Assembly: GCF_003234445.2 (NCBI RefSeq)
Contig: NZ_CP126269.1
Coordinates: forward strand, 2,294,001 to 2,358,000
Length of the DNA stretch: 64,000 bases
Reading direction: 5' to 3'
From: Curtobacterium sp. MCLR17_036
GTDB taxonomy: Bacteria; Actinomycetota; Actinomycetes; Actinomycetales; Microbacteriaceae
In this document: positions 1 through 7,897 of the stretch, in pieces
How the letters are laid out: each line of letters begins with the position of its first letter
Position numbering within the stretch: position 1 is the first letter of the stretch
The notes under the pieces: model-generated
What the model was told of the DNA's origin: nothing
The model's database searches: none
The model's input: the letters and a program-made list of their open reading frames with translations, nothing else
Translations under genes and position numbers: made by a program

Positions 1-827
1 GTGCCCGCGGCCATCACCGCCGTGTAGGGCTCCTGGTGCGGCTGCGACCCGGCGAACGAGGCGATCGCGACCGTGACCGGCTGCGTCGCGTCGCTCGACA
101 GCTGTGACGAGATGAGGTACTCGTTCCAGCTCGAGATGAACGCCAGGATCGCCGTCGTGAACACGGCGGGCGCGGCGAGCGGCAGGATGATCCGCCGGAA
201 CGCCTGGATGCGGGTGCACCCGTCGATGCGCGCTGCCTCTTCGAGGTCCCAGGGCATCTCACGGAAGAACGACGCCAGCGTGTAGACCGTCAGCGGCAGC
301 ACGAACGAGATGCTCGGCAGGATGAGCGCCTGGTAGCTCCCCATCCACCCGATGTCGGTGAAGAGCTGGAACAGCGGCGAGATGAGCGCGACGCCCGGGA
401 ACATCGACGCCGCGAGGATCGCGCCGGCGATGAGCGACTTGCCGCGGAACTCGAGCCGGGCGAGTGCGTACGCCGCCGACGTGCCGACCAGCAGCGCGAT
501 GACGGTCACGGCGATCCCGATGAAGACGCTGTTGAGCAGTGCCCGACCGAGGTGGTTGCCGAGTGCCGTGGAGAACGCGGTCGCGTAGTTGTCGAGCGTG
601 ACGTGGGTGAACCACGGCGTCGGGTCGAAGGTGTAGCCGACGTCGCGGAAGCTCGTCACCACCATCCAGTAGAACGGCAGCAGGCACCAGACGGCGATGA
701 CGGCGGCCTGCACGACGGTGCGGACGGTCGGGCCGTGGTGGCGGCGCACCCGGACGTCGGGACGGTCGGCGGCGCGGTCGCGGCTCGTCGCCGCCGGGGA
801 CCGTGGTCGGTCGGCTGCGAGGGTCAC
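1..827 (-). CDS. carbohydrate ABC transporter permease, MalG/AraQ type (3' end outside window)
   Basis: This is the second inner-membrane permease subunit of a sugar importer. The GTG start at 827 overlaps the TGA of the upstream permease as GTGA. The reading frame stays open to the window edge, giving 275 codons. Visible features are a basic N-terminal tail (VTLAADRPRSP...), a first membrane segment around VVQAAVIAVWCLLPFYWMVV, and the conserved EAA loop EEAARIDGCTRIQAFRRIIL, which contacts the ATPase in this family. The order binding protein, MalF-type permease, MalG-type permease is the classical CUT1 arrangement. No ATPase gene is visible. Actinobacterial CUT1 importers often share one ATPase (MsiK/UgpC type) encoded elsewhere, so its absence is not alarming. 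The substrate cannot be read from this subunit. Confidence 0.93.
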   Translation of the reverse strand, partial: MTLAADRPRSPAATSRDRAADRPDVRVRRHHGPTVRTVVQAAVIAVWCLLPFYWMVVTSFRDVGYTFDPTPWFTHVTLDNYATAFSTALGNHLGRALLNSVFIGIAVTVIALLVGTSAAYALARLEFRGKSLIAGAILAASMFPGVALISPLFQLFTDIGWMGSYQALILPSISFVLPLTVYTLASFFREMPWDLEEAARIDGCTRIQAFRRIILPLAAPAVFTTAILAFISSWNEYLISSQLSSDATQPVTVAIASFAGSQPHQEPYTAVMAAG

Positions 828-1849
828 TTGAGTTCACCCTTCTGCTGGGCTGCCTGGGTCTGCACGACGTTCGCCCCGAGGAAGCGGACGAAGACGAAGG
901 CGACGATGAAGACGATGAGGAACGTGATGGTGGACAGCGCCGAGGCGGCGTTGAACCCCTGCCGGATCTGGTCGACGACGAGCACGGAGAGCGAGACGGT
1001 CGCGTTGCCGGATCCGCCACCGCCGCCGGTCATGATGGCGATGAGGTCGTAGATGCGCAGCGCGTCGAGCACGCGGAACAGCACGGCGACCATCAGTGCC
1101 GGACGGACCAGGGGCAACGTGATGAGCAGGAAGCGTTGCACGGTCGACGCCCCGTCCATCTTGCCGGCCTCGTAGACGTCCTCGGGGATGAGCTGCAGGC
1201 CGGCCAGGATGAGCAGCGCCATGAACGGGGTCGTCTTCCACGTGTCGGCGATGACGATGGCGAAGCGGGACGCCCACTCGTCCGAGAACCAGAGGACCTG
1301 GTGACCGATGACGTGATTGAGCACGCCGTTCGCGTCGAAGATGAAGTACCAGAGCTTCGCCGTCACCGCGGTCGGGATCGCCCACGGCACGAGGATCGCG
1401 GCGCGGACGAACGCACGGCCGCGGAAGTCGCGGTTCATGATGATCGCCATCCAGAGCCCGATGACGGTCTCGAGCACCACGGTCACGGCCGTGAAGAAGA
1501 AGGTGTTGCCGAAGGCCACCCAGAACTGCGAGCCGAGGCTGCCGGGCGGGCAGCTGACCTCGCCGCACCGCTGGCCGAGCCAGTGCACGTAGTTGGCCAG
1601 GCCGGCGAAGCCGCCCTGCACGAACATGCCCGTCGCCTTGTCCAGGCCCTGGTCGAGCTGGAACGACTGGATGACCGCGCTGACCACCGGGTAGCCGATG
1701 ACGACCGCGAGGAGCACGATCGTCGGGCCGATGAGGTACACGGCCCACCGGCCGTGGTCCGCGTTGAGTCCGCCGGGGCGCCGTCGGCGCTCCGGCTCCG
1801 TCCCTGTGGGGTTCGGGACGGCTGCGGGGATCTCGGTTGCTGCTGACAC
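824..1849 (-). CDS. carbohydrate ABC transporter permease, MalF/UgpA type
   Basis: First permease of the sugar importer, 341 aa. The N-terminal 35 residues are polar and cytoplasmic, followed by about six membrane segments (the first near YLIGPTIVLLAVVIGYPVV). The EAA loop is DVYEAGKMDGASTVQRFLLI near residues 225-245. It lies about 107 bp downstream of the binding-protein gene, with a perfect hairpin (1891-1934) between them, and it overlaps the next permease by 4 nt (GTGA), suggesting translational coupling of the two permeases. The hairpin could lower expression of the permeases relative to the binding protein, a pattern known from malEFG-type operons. That role is inferred here. Confidence 0.93.
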   Translation of the reverse strand: MSAATEIPAAVPNPTGTEPERRRRPGGLNADHGRWAVYLIGPTIVLLAVVIGYPVVSAVIQSFQLDQGLDKATGMFVQGGFAGLANYVHWLGQRCGEVSCPPGSLGSQFWVAFGNTFFFTAVTVVLETVIGLWMAIIMNRDFRGRAFVRAAILVPWAIPTAVTAKLWYFIFDANGVLNHVIGHQVLWFSDEWASRFAIVIADTWKTTPFMALLILAGLQLIPEDVYEAGKMDGASTVQRFLLITLPLVRPALMVAVLFRVLDALRIYDLIAIMTGGGGGSGNATVSLSVLVVDQIRQGFNAASALSTITFLIVFIVAFVFVRFLGANVVQTQAAQQKGELK

Positions 1850-1890
1850 GTGTCGGCCTCCTTGCCGGGGTGTCGGAACGCAAGTAGGGG

Positions 1891-1934
1891 CGGACTGGAG
1901 GCACGTGCCGGGATGACACCGTGCCTCCAGTCCG
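1891..1934 (-). terminator. intercistronic hairpin between binding protein and permeases
   Basis: A perfect 14-bp stem (CGGACTGGAGGCAC against GTGCCTCCAGTCCG) with a 16-nt loop lies between the stop of the binding-protein gene and the first permease start. There is no U-tract. It probably acts as a partial terminator or as a 3' stabiliser of the binding-protein message. It shares the GGAGGC core with four other hairpins in the window. Confidence 0.7.
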
Positions 1935-1956
1935 ATGCGGCGTGCGCCGCGTGTCG

Positions 1957-3240
1957 CTAGCTGCTGGTCGCCGACGTGAGGGCGTCCTGCATGTCCTTCA
2001 GGGCTTCATCGACCGACTTCGAGCCCTTGAGCGCCGCGTAGGTGTTGTCCTGGATCGCCTTCGTCACCGCCGGGTAGAACGGCGTGACCGGCCGCGGTTC
2101 GGCGGACTCGATCGACTTGAGCAGCGTCGGCAGGTAGGGCAGCTTCGCCGTCAGCTCGGAGTCGGTGTAGAGGTCACCGACGACCGGGGCGAGCGACCCC
2201 TGGGTCGCGAAGAACTTCTGCGTGTCGTTCGAGATGAGGAACTCGAGGAAGTCGTGCGCCGTCGCTTTGTGCTTCGAGTACACGCTGATCGCGGCGTTGT
2301 GCCCGCCGAGCGTCGAGGCGCCGACGCCGTCCGCGCCCGGGATGGGGGCGACGCCGAAGGTGTCCTTGACCTTGCTCGAACCGTCGGTCTTCGCCAGGTT
2401 GTAGACGTACGGCCAGTTGCGCAGGAACAGCAGCTTGCCGGCCTCGAACGCGGTGCGGCCCTGCTCCTCCTGGTACGTGATCGCCTCGGCCGGGATGTTC
2501 CCGTCCTGGAACGCGTCGACCAGGTTCTGCAGGCCGGCCTTGGCGTCGGCGGTGTCGACGTCCGGGTCCCCGCTCTTGCCGAGCACCGAACCGCCGGAGC
2601 CGTTGATGGCCTCGGAGGCGTTCACCGTCAGGCCCTCGTACTTCGCGAACTGCCCGGCGTAGCAGCCGATGCCCTTGTCCTTCGCGATCTGGCAGTCGTC
2701 CATCATGTCGCTCCACGTCGTCGGGGGCGTCTTGACGAGGTCCTTGCGGTAGTAGAGCAGCGCGCCGTCCGAGGTCTGCGGGGCGGCGTAGAGGGTGTCG
2801 TTGTAGGTCGCGGTCTTCACCGTGGCCGGCAGGAGCTTCGACGTGTCGATCTCCATGTCCCCGGTCAACGGCGTCAGCCAGCTCTTCGCGGCGAACTCGG
2901 CGGTCCAGACGACGTCCACGTCGACGACGTCGTAGTTCGCGTCCTTGGCCTGGAAGTGCTGCACGAGGTCGTCGTGCTGCTGGTCGGCCTGGTCGGACTG
3001 CTCCTTGAAGGTGACCTTCTCGTCGGGGTGGGCCTTGTTCCACTTCGCGATCAGCGGGCGGACGACGTTCGAGTTGTCCTTGCCCTGCACGTACGTGATG
3101 GGCCCGCGGCTGTCCTGGCCGCTCTTGGCGTCGTCCGAACCGGCGCCGGAGCTCCCGCTCGAGCAGCCGGTGAGCACGAGGCCGATGACGGCGACCCCGG
3201 CAACGGATGCGAAACGCACCCTGGAGCGTGTTGTCTTCAC
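1957..3240 (-). CDS. extracellular sugar-binding lipoprotein of ABC importer (LpqY/ThuE-like)
   Basis: Solute-binding component of the importer, 427 aa, anchored outside the membrane. The signal peptide ends in a lipobox (LVLTGCSS, Cys at about residue 26), followed by a Ser/Gly linker. The mature protein begins PITYVQGKDNSN and contains the segment VVWTAEFAAKSWLTPL, which resembles trehalose/maltose-type binding proteins of the LpqY/ThuE group. That substrate assignment is weak. The GTG start at 3240 is preceded by a GAGGAGA ribosome site. The gene leads the operon. Its promoter overlaps a 14-bp LacI-type palindrome at 3357-3370, so repression relieved by an inducing sugar is likely. No repressor gene is in the window. 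Confidence 0.92.
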   Translation of the reverse strand: MKTTRSRVRFASVAGVAVIGLVLTGCSSGSSGAGSDDAKSGQDSRGPITYVQGKDNSNVVRPLIAKWNKAHPDEKVTFKEQSDQADQQHDDLVQHFQAKDANYDVVDVDVVWTAEFAAKSWLTPLTGDMEIDTSKLLPATVKTATYNDTLYAAPQTSDGALLYYRKDLVKTPPTTWSDMMDDCQIAKDKGIGCYAGQFAKYEGLTVNASEAINGSGGSVLGKSGDPDVDTADAKAGLQNLVDAFQDGNIPAEAITYQEEQGRTAFEAGKLLFLRNWPYVYNLAKTDGSSKVKDTFGVAPIPGADGVGASTLGGHNAAISVYSKHKATAHDFLEFLISNDTQKFFATQGSLAPVVGDLYTDSELTAKLPYLPTLLKSIESAEPRPVTPFYPAVTKAIQDNTYAALKGSKSVDEALKDMQDALTSATSS

Positions 3241-3264
3241 AGCGTTGTCTCCTCATCGAGATCA

Positions 3265-3304
3265 CCAGGACGGCGTCGGACGGGACCGTCCGACGCTGTC
3301 CTGG
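3265..3304 (-). promoter_or_regulatory. stem-loop in the 5' leader of the sugar importer mRNA
   Basis: A 19-bp inverted repeat with one mismatch (a G-U pair in one orientation) and a 2-nt loop lies between the predicted transcription start near 3326 and the ribosome site near 3250. It is strong enough to act as an attenuator or as a 5' mRNA protector. Which of these it does is not visible. Confidence 0.55.
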
Positions 3305-3332
3305 AGCAGGCGACGCTGCCTGCTGGGCGGTG

Positions 3333-3370
3333 ACGCTACGCCCGGCGGCGTGCTCCTGCAACCGGTTGCA
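3333..3370 (-). promoter_or_regulatory. promoter of the sugar importer with overlapping LacI-family operator
   Basis: On the minus strand, a -35 TTGCAG (3356-3361) and a -10 TAGCGT (3333-3338) are separated by exactly 17 bp. The perfect 14-bp palindrome TGCAACCGGTTGCA (3357-3370) covers the -35 box. Its central CG and flanking TGCAA/TTGCA match the consensus for LacI/GalR-family repressors, so bound repressor would block RNA polymerase directly. Confidence 0.8.
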
Positions 3371-3497
3371 CTGACACCGTGACCTGAGCGTGACCTCGGA
3401 AACCGACGTGGATGTCCCGTGAGCGCTCACCCCCGCTCGGGTGGCTCCGCCACGGTGCGGGAGTCCGCACGAACACCGCCACTGCGTTCCTGCGCCG

Positions 3498-3527
3498 TTG
3501 TCCGGCTCCGGCGTGCCCCCGTAGCGT
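3498..3527 (+). promoter_or_regulatory. leaderless promoter of the first GT2 gene
   Basis: TTGTCC (3498-3503), 18 bp, then TAGCGT (3522-3527). The -10 ends 7 nt before the ATG at 3535 and no ribosome site fits, so the transcript should start at or next to the start codon. Confidence 0.65.
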
Positions 3528-3534
3528 CCGCGGC

Positions 3535-4860
3535 ATGACCCAGCTCTCCTCCGTCTCCGTGCCCGGGCCCCGACGGGTCGTCAGCGTCGACCTCGACGCT
3601 CCCCTGCCCCGGCTCGTCGCCGACGAGACCGGTATCTCGGCGCTGGTGGTCGGCTACCGCGACGGACACCCCGTCGCGACGCGCGAGGTGCTGCTGACGG
3701 CGGACCCCGACGACGCCGCACGCGCGCTCGAGCCGATCGCGGGCGTCCGCGCCGACCGCGCCGGTGACGACACCCCGGTGCCGGACGAGCTGCTGCCGAT
3801 GATCTCGATCGTCGTCTCGACCGTCGTCGCCCGGGTCGAGGACCTCGGCCGGTTGCTCGACGTGCTCGAGCACCTCGACTACCCGCGGCACGAGGTGGTC
3901 CTCGTCGACAACCGGGTGGTGCTGCCCGGGTCCGACCCGCTGCCCGCCCTGCTCGAGGGCCGGACGGTCCGGCTCGTCACGGAACGCCGCCCGGGGTGTT
4001 CGGCGGGTCGGAACGCCGGGGTCGCCGCGGCACTCGGCGAGGTCATCGCCTTCACGGACGACGACGTGCGGGTGGACCCGCAGTGGCTCCGGATGATCGG
4101 CACCCGCTTCGTGCGGGAGCCCGCGCTCTCGGCCGTGACCGGCATGATCCTGCCCGTCGAGCTCGCCACCCCGGCACAGATCTGGTACGAGGCGTACTAC
4201 GGCGGCTTCAGCGGCGAGCGCACCTTCGACCCGGTGACGATCGTGCCCGACGACGTACCCGGTGTCATGCGCCACGCCCGTGTCTCCGCGGTCGCCCCGG
4301 ACGGCTCGATCCGGAAGCACTTCGCCGTGTACGGCATCGGCGGCTACGGCGCCGGCGCGAACTGGGCGTGCCGACGGTCCGCGTTCGACGCCGCGGGCGG
4401 CTTCGACACCACGCTCGGCGCCGGGGTACCAGCACGCGGCGGCGAGGACCTGGCGATCTTCATCGACATCCTCTGGAACGGCGGCCGGATCGGCTTCGAA
4501 CCCCGCGCCGTCGTGCACCACCGGCACCGCCAGGACCTCGCCGGCCTGCACCACCAGCTGCACTCGAACGGCGTCGGCTTCACCGCCCTGATGTGCGCGC
4601 TCGTCGTGAAGGACCGCCGGCACCTGCTGGCCCTGGCCCGTCTCATGCCCGTCGCCGCCGACGTCAAGACCCGCCAGCTCGTCTCCCGGCTGGCCGGACG
4701 ACGCGACGCAGCACCGGAGACGGTGACCGAGGCCTCGACGACGCGCATCCCCCGGTCCCTCGCGTTCCACGAGTTCCGCGGCTTCCCGGCCGGCCCGGCG
4801 GCGTACCTGCGCAGCCGACGGTTCTGGCGCTCGGTCGAGGAGGGCCGCTTCCGCCCGTAG
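3535..4860 (+). CDS. family 2 glycosyltransferase
   Basis: Glycosyltransferase of 441 aa, GT-A fold, probably adding a sugar from a nucleotide-sugar donor during exopolysaccharide assembly. An unusual N-terminal region of about 90 residues (from MTQLSSVSV) precedes the GT2 domain. Within the domain are ISIVVST and VVLVDNRV near residues 95-130, CSAGRNAGVAAALGEVIAFT followed by DDDV near 160-180 (the metal-binding acidic motif), and GGEDLAIFID further on. I chose the ATG at 3535 because a -10 box lies 7 nt upstream. The open frame begins further upstream but without supporting signals. The gene at 5254-6561, read towards it, is a paralogue with the same two-part layout. Acceptor and donor cannot be told from sequence. 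Confidence 0.88.
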   Translation: MTQLSSVSVPGPRRVVSVDLDAPLPRLVADETGISALVVGYRDGHPVATREVLLTADPDDAARALEPIAGVRADRAGDDTPVPDELLPMISIVVSTVVARVEDLGRLLDVLEHLDYPRHEVVLVDNRVVLPGSDPLPALLEGRTVRLVTERRPGCSAGRNAGVAAALGEVIAFTDDDVRVDPQWLRMIGTRFVREPALSAVTGMILPVELATPAQIWYEAYYGGFSGERTFDPVTIVPDDVPGVMRHARVSAVAPDGSIRKHFAVYGIGGYGAGANWACRRSAFDAAGGFDTTLGAGVPARGGEDLAIFIDILWNGGRIGFEPRAVVHHRHRQDLAGLHHQLHSNGVGFTALMCALVVKDRRHLLALARLMPVAADVKTRQLVSRLAGRRDAAPETVTEASTTRIPRSLAFHEFRGFPAGPAAYLRSRRFWRSVEEGRFRP

Positions 4861-4985
4861 GGGCACCGGGCGGTGCCGTGCCGGTGGGGTATGCCGGTAC
4901 CGGTGCCGTGCGGTCCGTTCGCTGTGCCGGTGCGGTGTGCCGGTGCCGTGCGCCGGTGCCGTGCACGTGCGGGCGGCGCTGCCGT

Positions 4986-5206
4986 GCGACGAGATCGACG
5001 TCGCACGAGACCGACGATGTCGCAGCCGCCGATGCCCCTCGCACGGCGCGACAAAGTCGACGTCGCACGACCTCGACGATGTCGCAGCCCCCGCCAGCCG
5101 CGCTGAGCGCGACAACCTCGACGTCGCACGACCTCGACGATGTCGCAGCTCCGCCAGCCGCGCCGAGCGCGACGACACCGCCGTCGCACGACACCGACGT
5201 CGTCGC
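4986..5206 (+). repeat. tandem array of four ~61-bp units, each with a 39-bp imperfect palindrome
   Basis: This 390-bp gap separates two convergent glycosyltransferase genes and has no credible gene. Four copies of a 38-39-bp imperfect palindrome start at 4986, 5048, 5109 and 5169 (periods 62, 61, 60). Each begins GCGACA or GCGACG, has GTCGCACGA in the middle and ends TGTCGCA or similar. The preceding stretch (about 4870-4975) is a degenerate run of GGTGCCGTGC-like units. Each palindrome can form a hairpin on either strand, so a bidirectional terminator role is plausible. Confidence 0.8.
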
Positions 5207-5253
5207 GCCAGCCCGCGCACCATCCCTGCGCGCCGCGGCCCCGCGCGCGGAGG

Positions 5254-6561
5254 TCAGCCCCGCCGCGCCCGTCCGACCAGGTACCGCCACGGACCGCCGA
5301 GCGCCGCGAGGAGCTCCACGCGCTGCAGCCCGGCGGTGGCCTGCCGGAACTCGTCGTCGACGGGCCAGCCGCCCACGGTGTCCACCGCGACGGGCTCGCC
5401 GGCACCGGCCGTCCCCTGCCCGAGCGCCCCGAGCTGCCGCAGCGCGCCGACGGCCCGACGGAGCACCGCCACCGCCGTCCGCGGTCGCAGCACGAGCTTC
5501 GTCACCCACGCCCCGAGACCGGTGCCGTAGCCGAGCGCCTGGGACCGCAGGGCGGCGCGGTCGGAGCGGTGTCGGTGCCAGACCACCGCGGCGGGCTCCA
5601 CGGCGAGCGCCCCGCCGGAGAACAGCACCCGCGTGAACAGGTCCGGGTCCTCGCCGGCGCGGGCGGGGGTCCCCGGGCCGAGGGCGACGTCGAAGCCGCC
5701 CAGGGCGAGCGCGGCCGAGCGCCGCAGCGACATGTTCGCCCCGGTGCCGAACGCGCCGACCGAGAACGGGAAGAGCGGCAGGTCGGCCGGCGGCGCCGAG
5801 GTCCGGAAGACCCGGCGGTCGGTGTTCCGCGCCCAGGTCACCCGCTCGTCGAAGTACCGCTGGGTGGGCGTGCGCAGTTCCCCGCTCGGCACGAGCCCGG
5901 TGACGCAAACGACGTCCGCGTCGCGGGCGTACGCCTCGGCGAGCGCCGCGAGCCAGAGGCGGTCGACGACCACGTCGTCGTCGACGAAGGCGACCACGGC
6001 TCCGGAGGCGACGGCGAGACCGGCGTTCCGTGCGCGTGAGACGCCGGGTCGGGCCTCCAGGACGTAGCGCAACCGGGGGTCGTCGAACGACGCGACCACG
6101 TCGCGGGTGGCGGTGGTCGAGGGCGCGTTGTCGACGACGACGACCTCGAGGTCGTCGTACGCCGAGTCGAGCACCGACCGGACGACGTGACGCACGTCGT
6201 CCGGCCGGTCGCGGGTACCGATGACGACGGAGACGCGGCCGACGGGCGTGCCGGTCGGTGCGGCCGGGAGGCCCGTGGCGCGCAGTGCACGGACGGCCGG
6301 TCCCAGCTCGGCCGGGTCCACCGCCCCCGCTGCGTCGACGGCGACGTCGACGAAGCCGGCGACCTCACGGCCGTCCCGGACGAGGAGCCGTGCGCGGCGG
6401 AAGCCCTCGGCGTCCTGCAGGGCGACGGCGGTCGCGGTGGCCGCCTCCTGCCGGTCGACGGCGCCGACCCAGGCGGCTCCGGCCCACGTCGGGACCCCGG
6501 CTGACGGCATCGCGGGGGTGACGGTGAGCACGCCGCTGACGGTCGCCCGGGGTTCGGTCAT
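5254..6561 (-). CDS. family 2 glycosyltransferase (paralogue of the convergent gene at 3535)
   Basis: Glycosyltransferase of 435 aa. As in its convergent neighbour, an N-terminal region of about 105 residues precedes the catalytic domain. Recognisable segments are VSVVIGTRDRPDDVRHVVRS, LEVVVVDNAPS, GVSRARNAGLAVASGAVVAF and DDDVVVD (acidic metal-binding motif), then AGEDPDLFTRVLFSGGAL. The start at 6561 is supported by a TTGACC-17-GAGCAT promoter whose -10 ends 6 nt before the ATG, predicting a leaderless transcript. The paired, convergent arrangement of two divergent paralogues suggests that they act at different steps of the same polymer. Confidence 0.88.
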   Translation of the reverse strand: MTEPRATVSGVLTVTPAMPSAGVPTWAGAAWVGAVDRQEAATATAVALQDAEGFRRARLLVRDGREVAGFVDVAVDAAGAVDPAELGPAVRALRATGLPAAPTGTPVGRVSVVIGTRDRPDDVRHVVRSVLDSAYDDLEVVVVDNAPSTTATRDVVASFDDPRLRYVLEARPGVSRARNAGLAVASGAVVAFVDDDVVVDRLWLAALAEAYARDADVVCVTGLVPSGELRTPTQRYFDERVTWARNTDRRVFRTSAPPADLPLFPFSVGAFGTGANMSLRRSAALALGGFDVALGPGTPARAGEDPDLFTRVLFSGGALAVEPAAVVWHRHRSDRAALRSQALGYGTGLGAWVTKLVLRPRTAVAVLRRAVGALRQLGALGQGTAGAGEPVAVDTVGGWPVDDEFRQATAGLQRVELLAALGGPWRYLVGRARRG

Positions 6562-6567
6562 GCTCCG

Positions 6568-6596
6568 ATGCTCGGGTGGGGGCTCCGGCCGGTCAA
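6568..6596 (-). promoter_or_regulatory. leaderless promoter of the second GT2 gene
   Basis: On the minus strand, TTGACC (6591-6596), a 17-bp spacer and GAGCAT (6568-6573), followed 6 nt later by the ATG. Confidence 0.6.
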
Positions 6597-6765
6597 CGAC
6601 GACCGGGGGCGCGTGCGGCGACGGACGCGCGACTTGCGGTTTGCCGCCAGGTGCCCGGACGGGCGGGCGGAGCGGACCGGGTTCCGCGGTCCGGGCGGCT
6701 CCCGGGCGCTGCCCCTAGGATCGACGACAGGACCGGCGGCAGCACGTCGGGCACGAGGAGGACGC

Positions 6766-6900
6766 ATGTCGCTGGGCCCCACGACCGAGCTCGGCGTCCC
6801 CACCTGCGTCTGCGGCCACGTGCAGGACGCCCACGAGCACTACCGCCCGGGCAGCGACTGCGCACTGTGCGACTGCCCGAGGTTCCGCCGACAGCGCTGA
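6766..6900 (+). CDS. small Cys/His-rich protein, probable zinc-binding
   Basis: A 44-aa protein preceded by a GAGGAG ribosome site and a -10 TAGGAT at 6716-6721. The centre reads CVCGHVQDAHEHYRPGSD and then CALCDCPRF, so five cysteines and three histidines lie within 30 residues, arranged like a small zinc ribbon. Similar short proteins recur in Actinobacteria and have no assigned role as far as I know. It stands alone between two glycosyltransferase genes. Its function is unknown; metal binding is inferred from residue spacing. Confidence 0.75.
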   Translation: MSLGPTTELGVPTCVCGHVQDAHEHYRPGSDCALCDCPRFRRQR

Positions 6901-6955
6901 TCCTCGGGCCCGGTGCGGGAAACCGCCGCTTCACCGCAGTGGCCCCACGGGCGCC

Positions 6956-6984
6956 TTGTCGCCCCGATCGCGTGCACCTAGCGT
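6956..6984 (+). promoter_or_regulatory. leaderless promoter of the GT14-like gene
   Basis: TTGTCG (6956-6961), 17-bp spacer, TAGCGT (6979-6984), then 7 nt to the ATG at 6992. Confidence 0.65.
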
Positions 6985-6991
6985 CGCGTCC

Positions 6992-7897
6992 ATGGCCATC
7001 TCCCCCGCGGCTCCGGCCTGCGTCGTCCTCGCGCACGAGGACCCCGTGCACGTCCGGCGGCTCGTCGAGGCGCTCGACCCGTTCCCCGTGTTCCTGCACT
7101 GCGACTCCCGGACGCCGGACGACGTCCACCAGGCGATGACCGAGGGGCTGCCCGACCGGGTGCGGTTGCTGCCGCGGATCCGGACCGGCTGGGCCCGGTG
7201 GGAGAACGTCGAGGCCGAGGTCGCCGGCTACCGTGCGGCGCTCGCCGAGACGGACGCGACGCACGTCGCCGTGCTGACCGGCAGCGACTACCCGTTGGCG
7301 TCCCCGGCGGAGACGACGGCGCTGCTCGAGGCACACCGGGACCGCTCGTTCGTGTTCGCGCACCCGCTGCCGCACCCCGAGTGGGGTCGCGACGGCGGTG
7401 TCGGCCGGATCCGCTACCGGCACTGGGCCTGGCGGAAGCACATGCTGCGGCTGCCGGTGCCCCGGCGAGCGCCGCGTGACGTCGTGCTGACGGGTGGCTC
7501 GCAGCTCAAGGTCCTCGCGCGCCGGCACGCGGCCGCGGTCGTCGACACGGTGGACCGCCGGCCGGACCTGACGGACTTCTGGCGGCGCACCTGGGTGGCC
7601 GACGAGACGTTCGTGCTCTCCGTGCTCGGCTCCCCCGCGCTGGTGCCCGGCTTCGCCGACGAGCACGTGCCGCACTCGCTGTGGTGGATCGGGTGGGACG
7701 GCACGGCGCAGAAGAGCCCGCCGTGGCTGACCATCGAGGACGCCGGGCGGCTCCTCGCCGGCCGGACCGACACCGCGGACGCGCTGCCGCAGGTCTTCGC
7801 GCGGAAGTTCTCGACGGACCGCAGCGCCGACCTGCTCGACGTCGTCGACGGCGCGTTCGGGCTGCGTCCGGGCCTGGCCGCCGCGGTCGCCTCGTGA
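6992..7897 (+). CDS. core-2/I-branching type glycosyltransferase (GT14-like)
   Basis: A 301-aa protein resembling the core-2/I-branching beta-1,6-N-acetylglucosaminyltransferase family (Pfam Branch), which bacteria use in surface-polysaccharide clusters. Supporting segments are the N-terminal CVVLAHEDPVHVRRLVEAL, the motif VLTGSDYPLAS, then GGSQLKVLARRHAAAVVD and WVADETFVLSVLGSP in the catalytic half. I prefer the ATG at 6992 to an upstream in-frame start, because a -10 box ends 7 nt before it. Its stop overlaps the start of the flippase-like gene (GTGA), so the two are probably made together. The sugar transferred is unknown. Confidence 0.8.
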   Translation: MAISPAAPACVVLAHEDPVHVRRLVEALDPFPVFLHCDSRTPDDVHQAMTEGLPDRVRLLPRIRTGWARWENVEAEVAGYRAALAETDATHVAVLTGSDYPLASPAETTALLEAHRDRSFVFAHPLPHPEWGRDGGVGRIRYRHWAWRKHMLRLPVPRRAPRDVVLTGGSQLKVLARRHAAAVVDTVDRRPDLTDFWRRTWVADETFVLSVLGSPALVPGFADEHVPHSLWWIGWDGTAQKSPPWLTIEDAGRLLAGRTDTADALPQVFARKFSTDRSADLLDVVDGAFGLRPGLAAAVAS

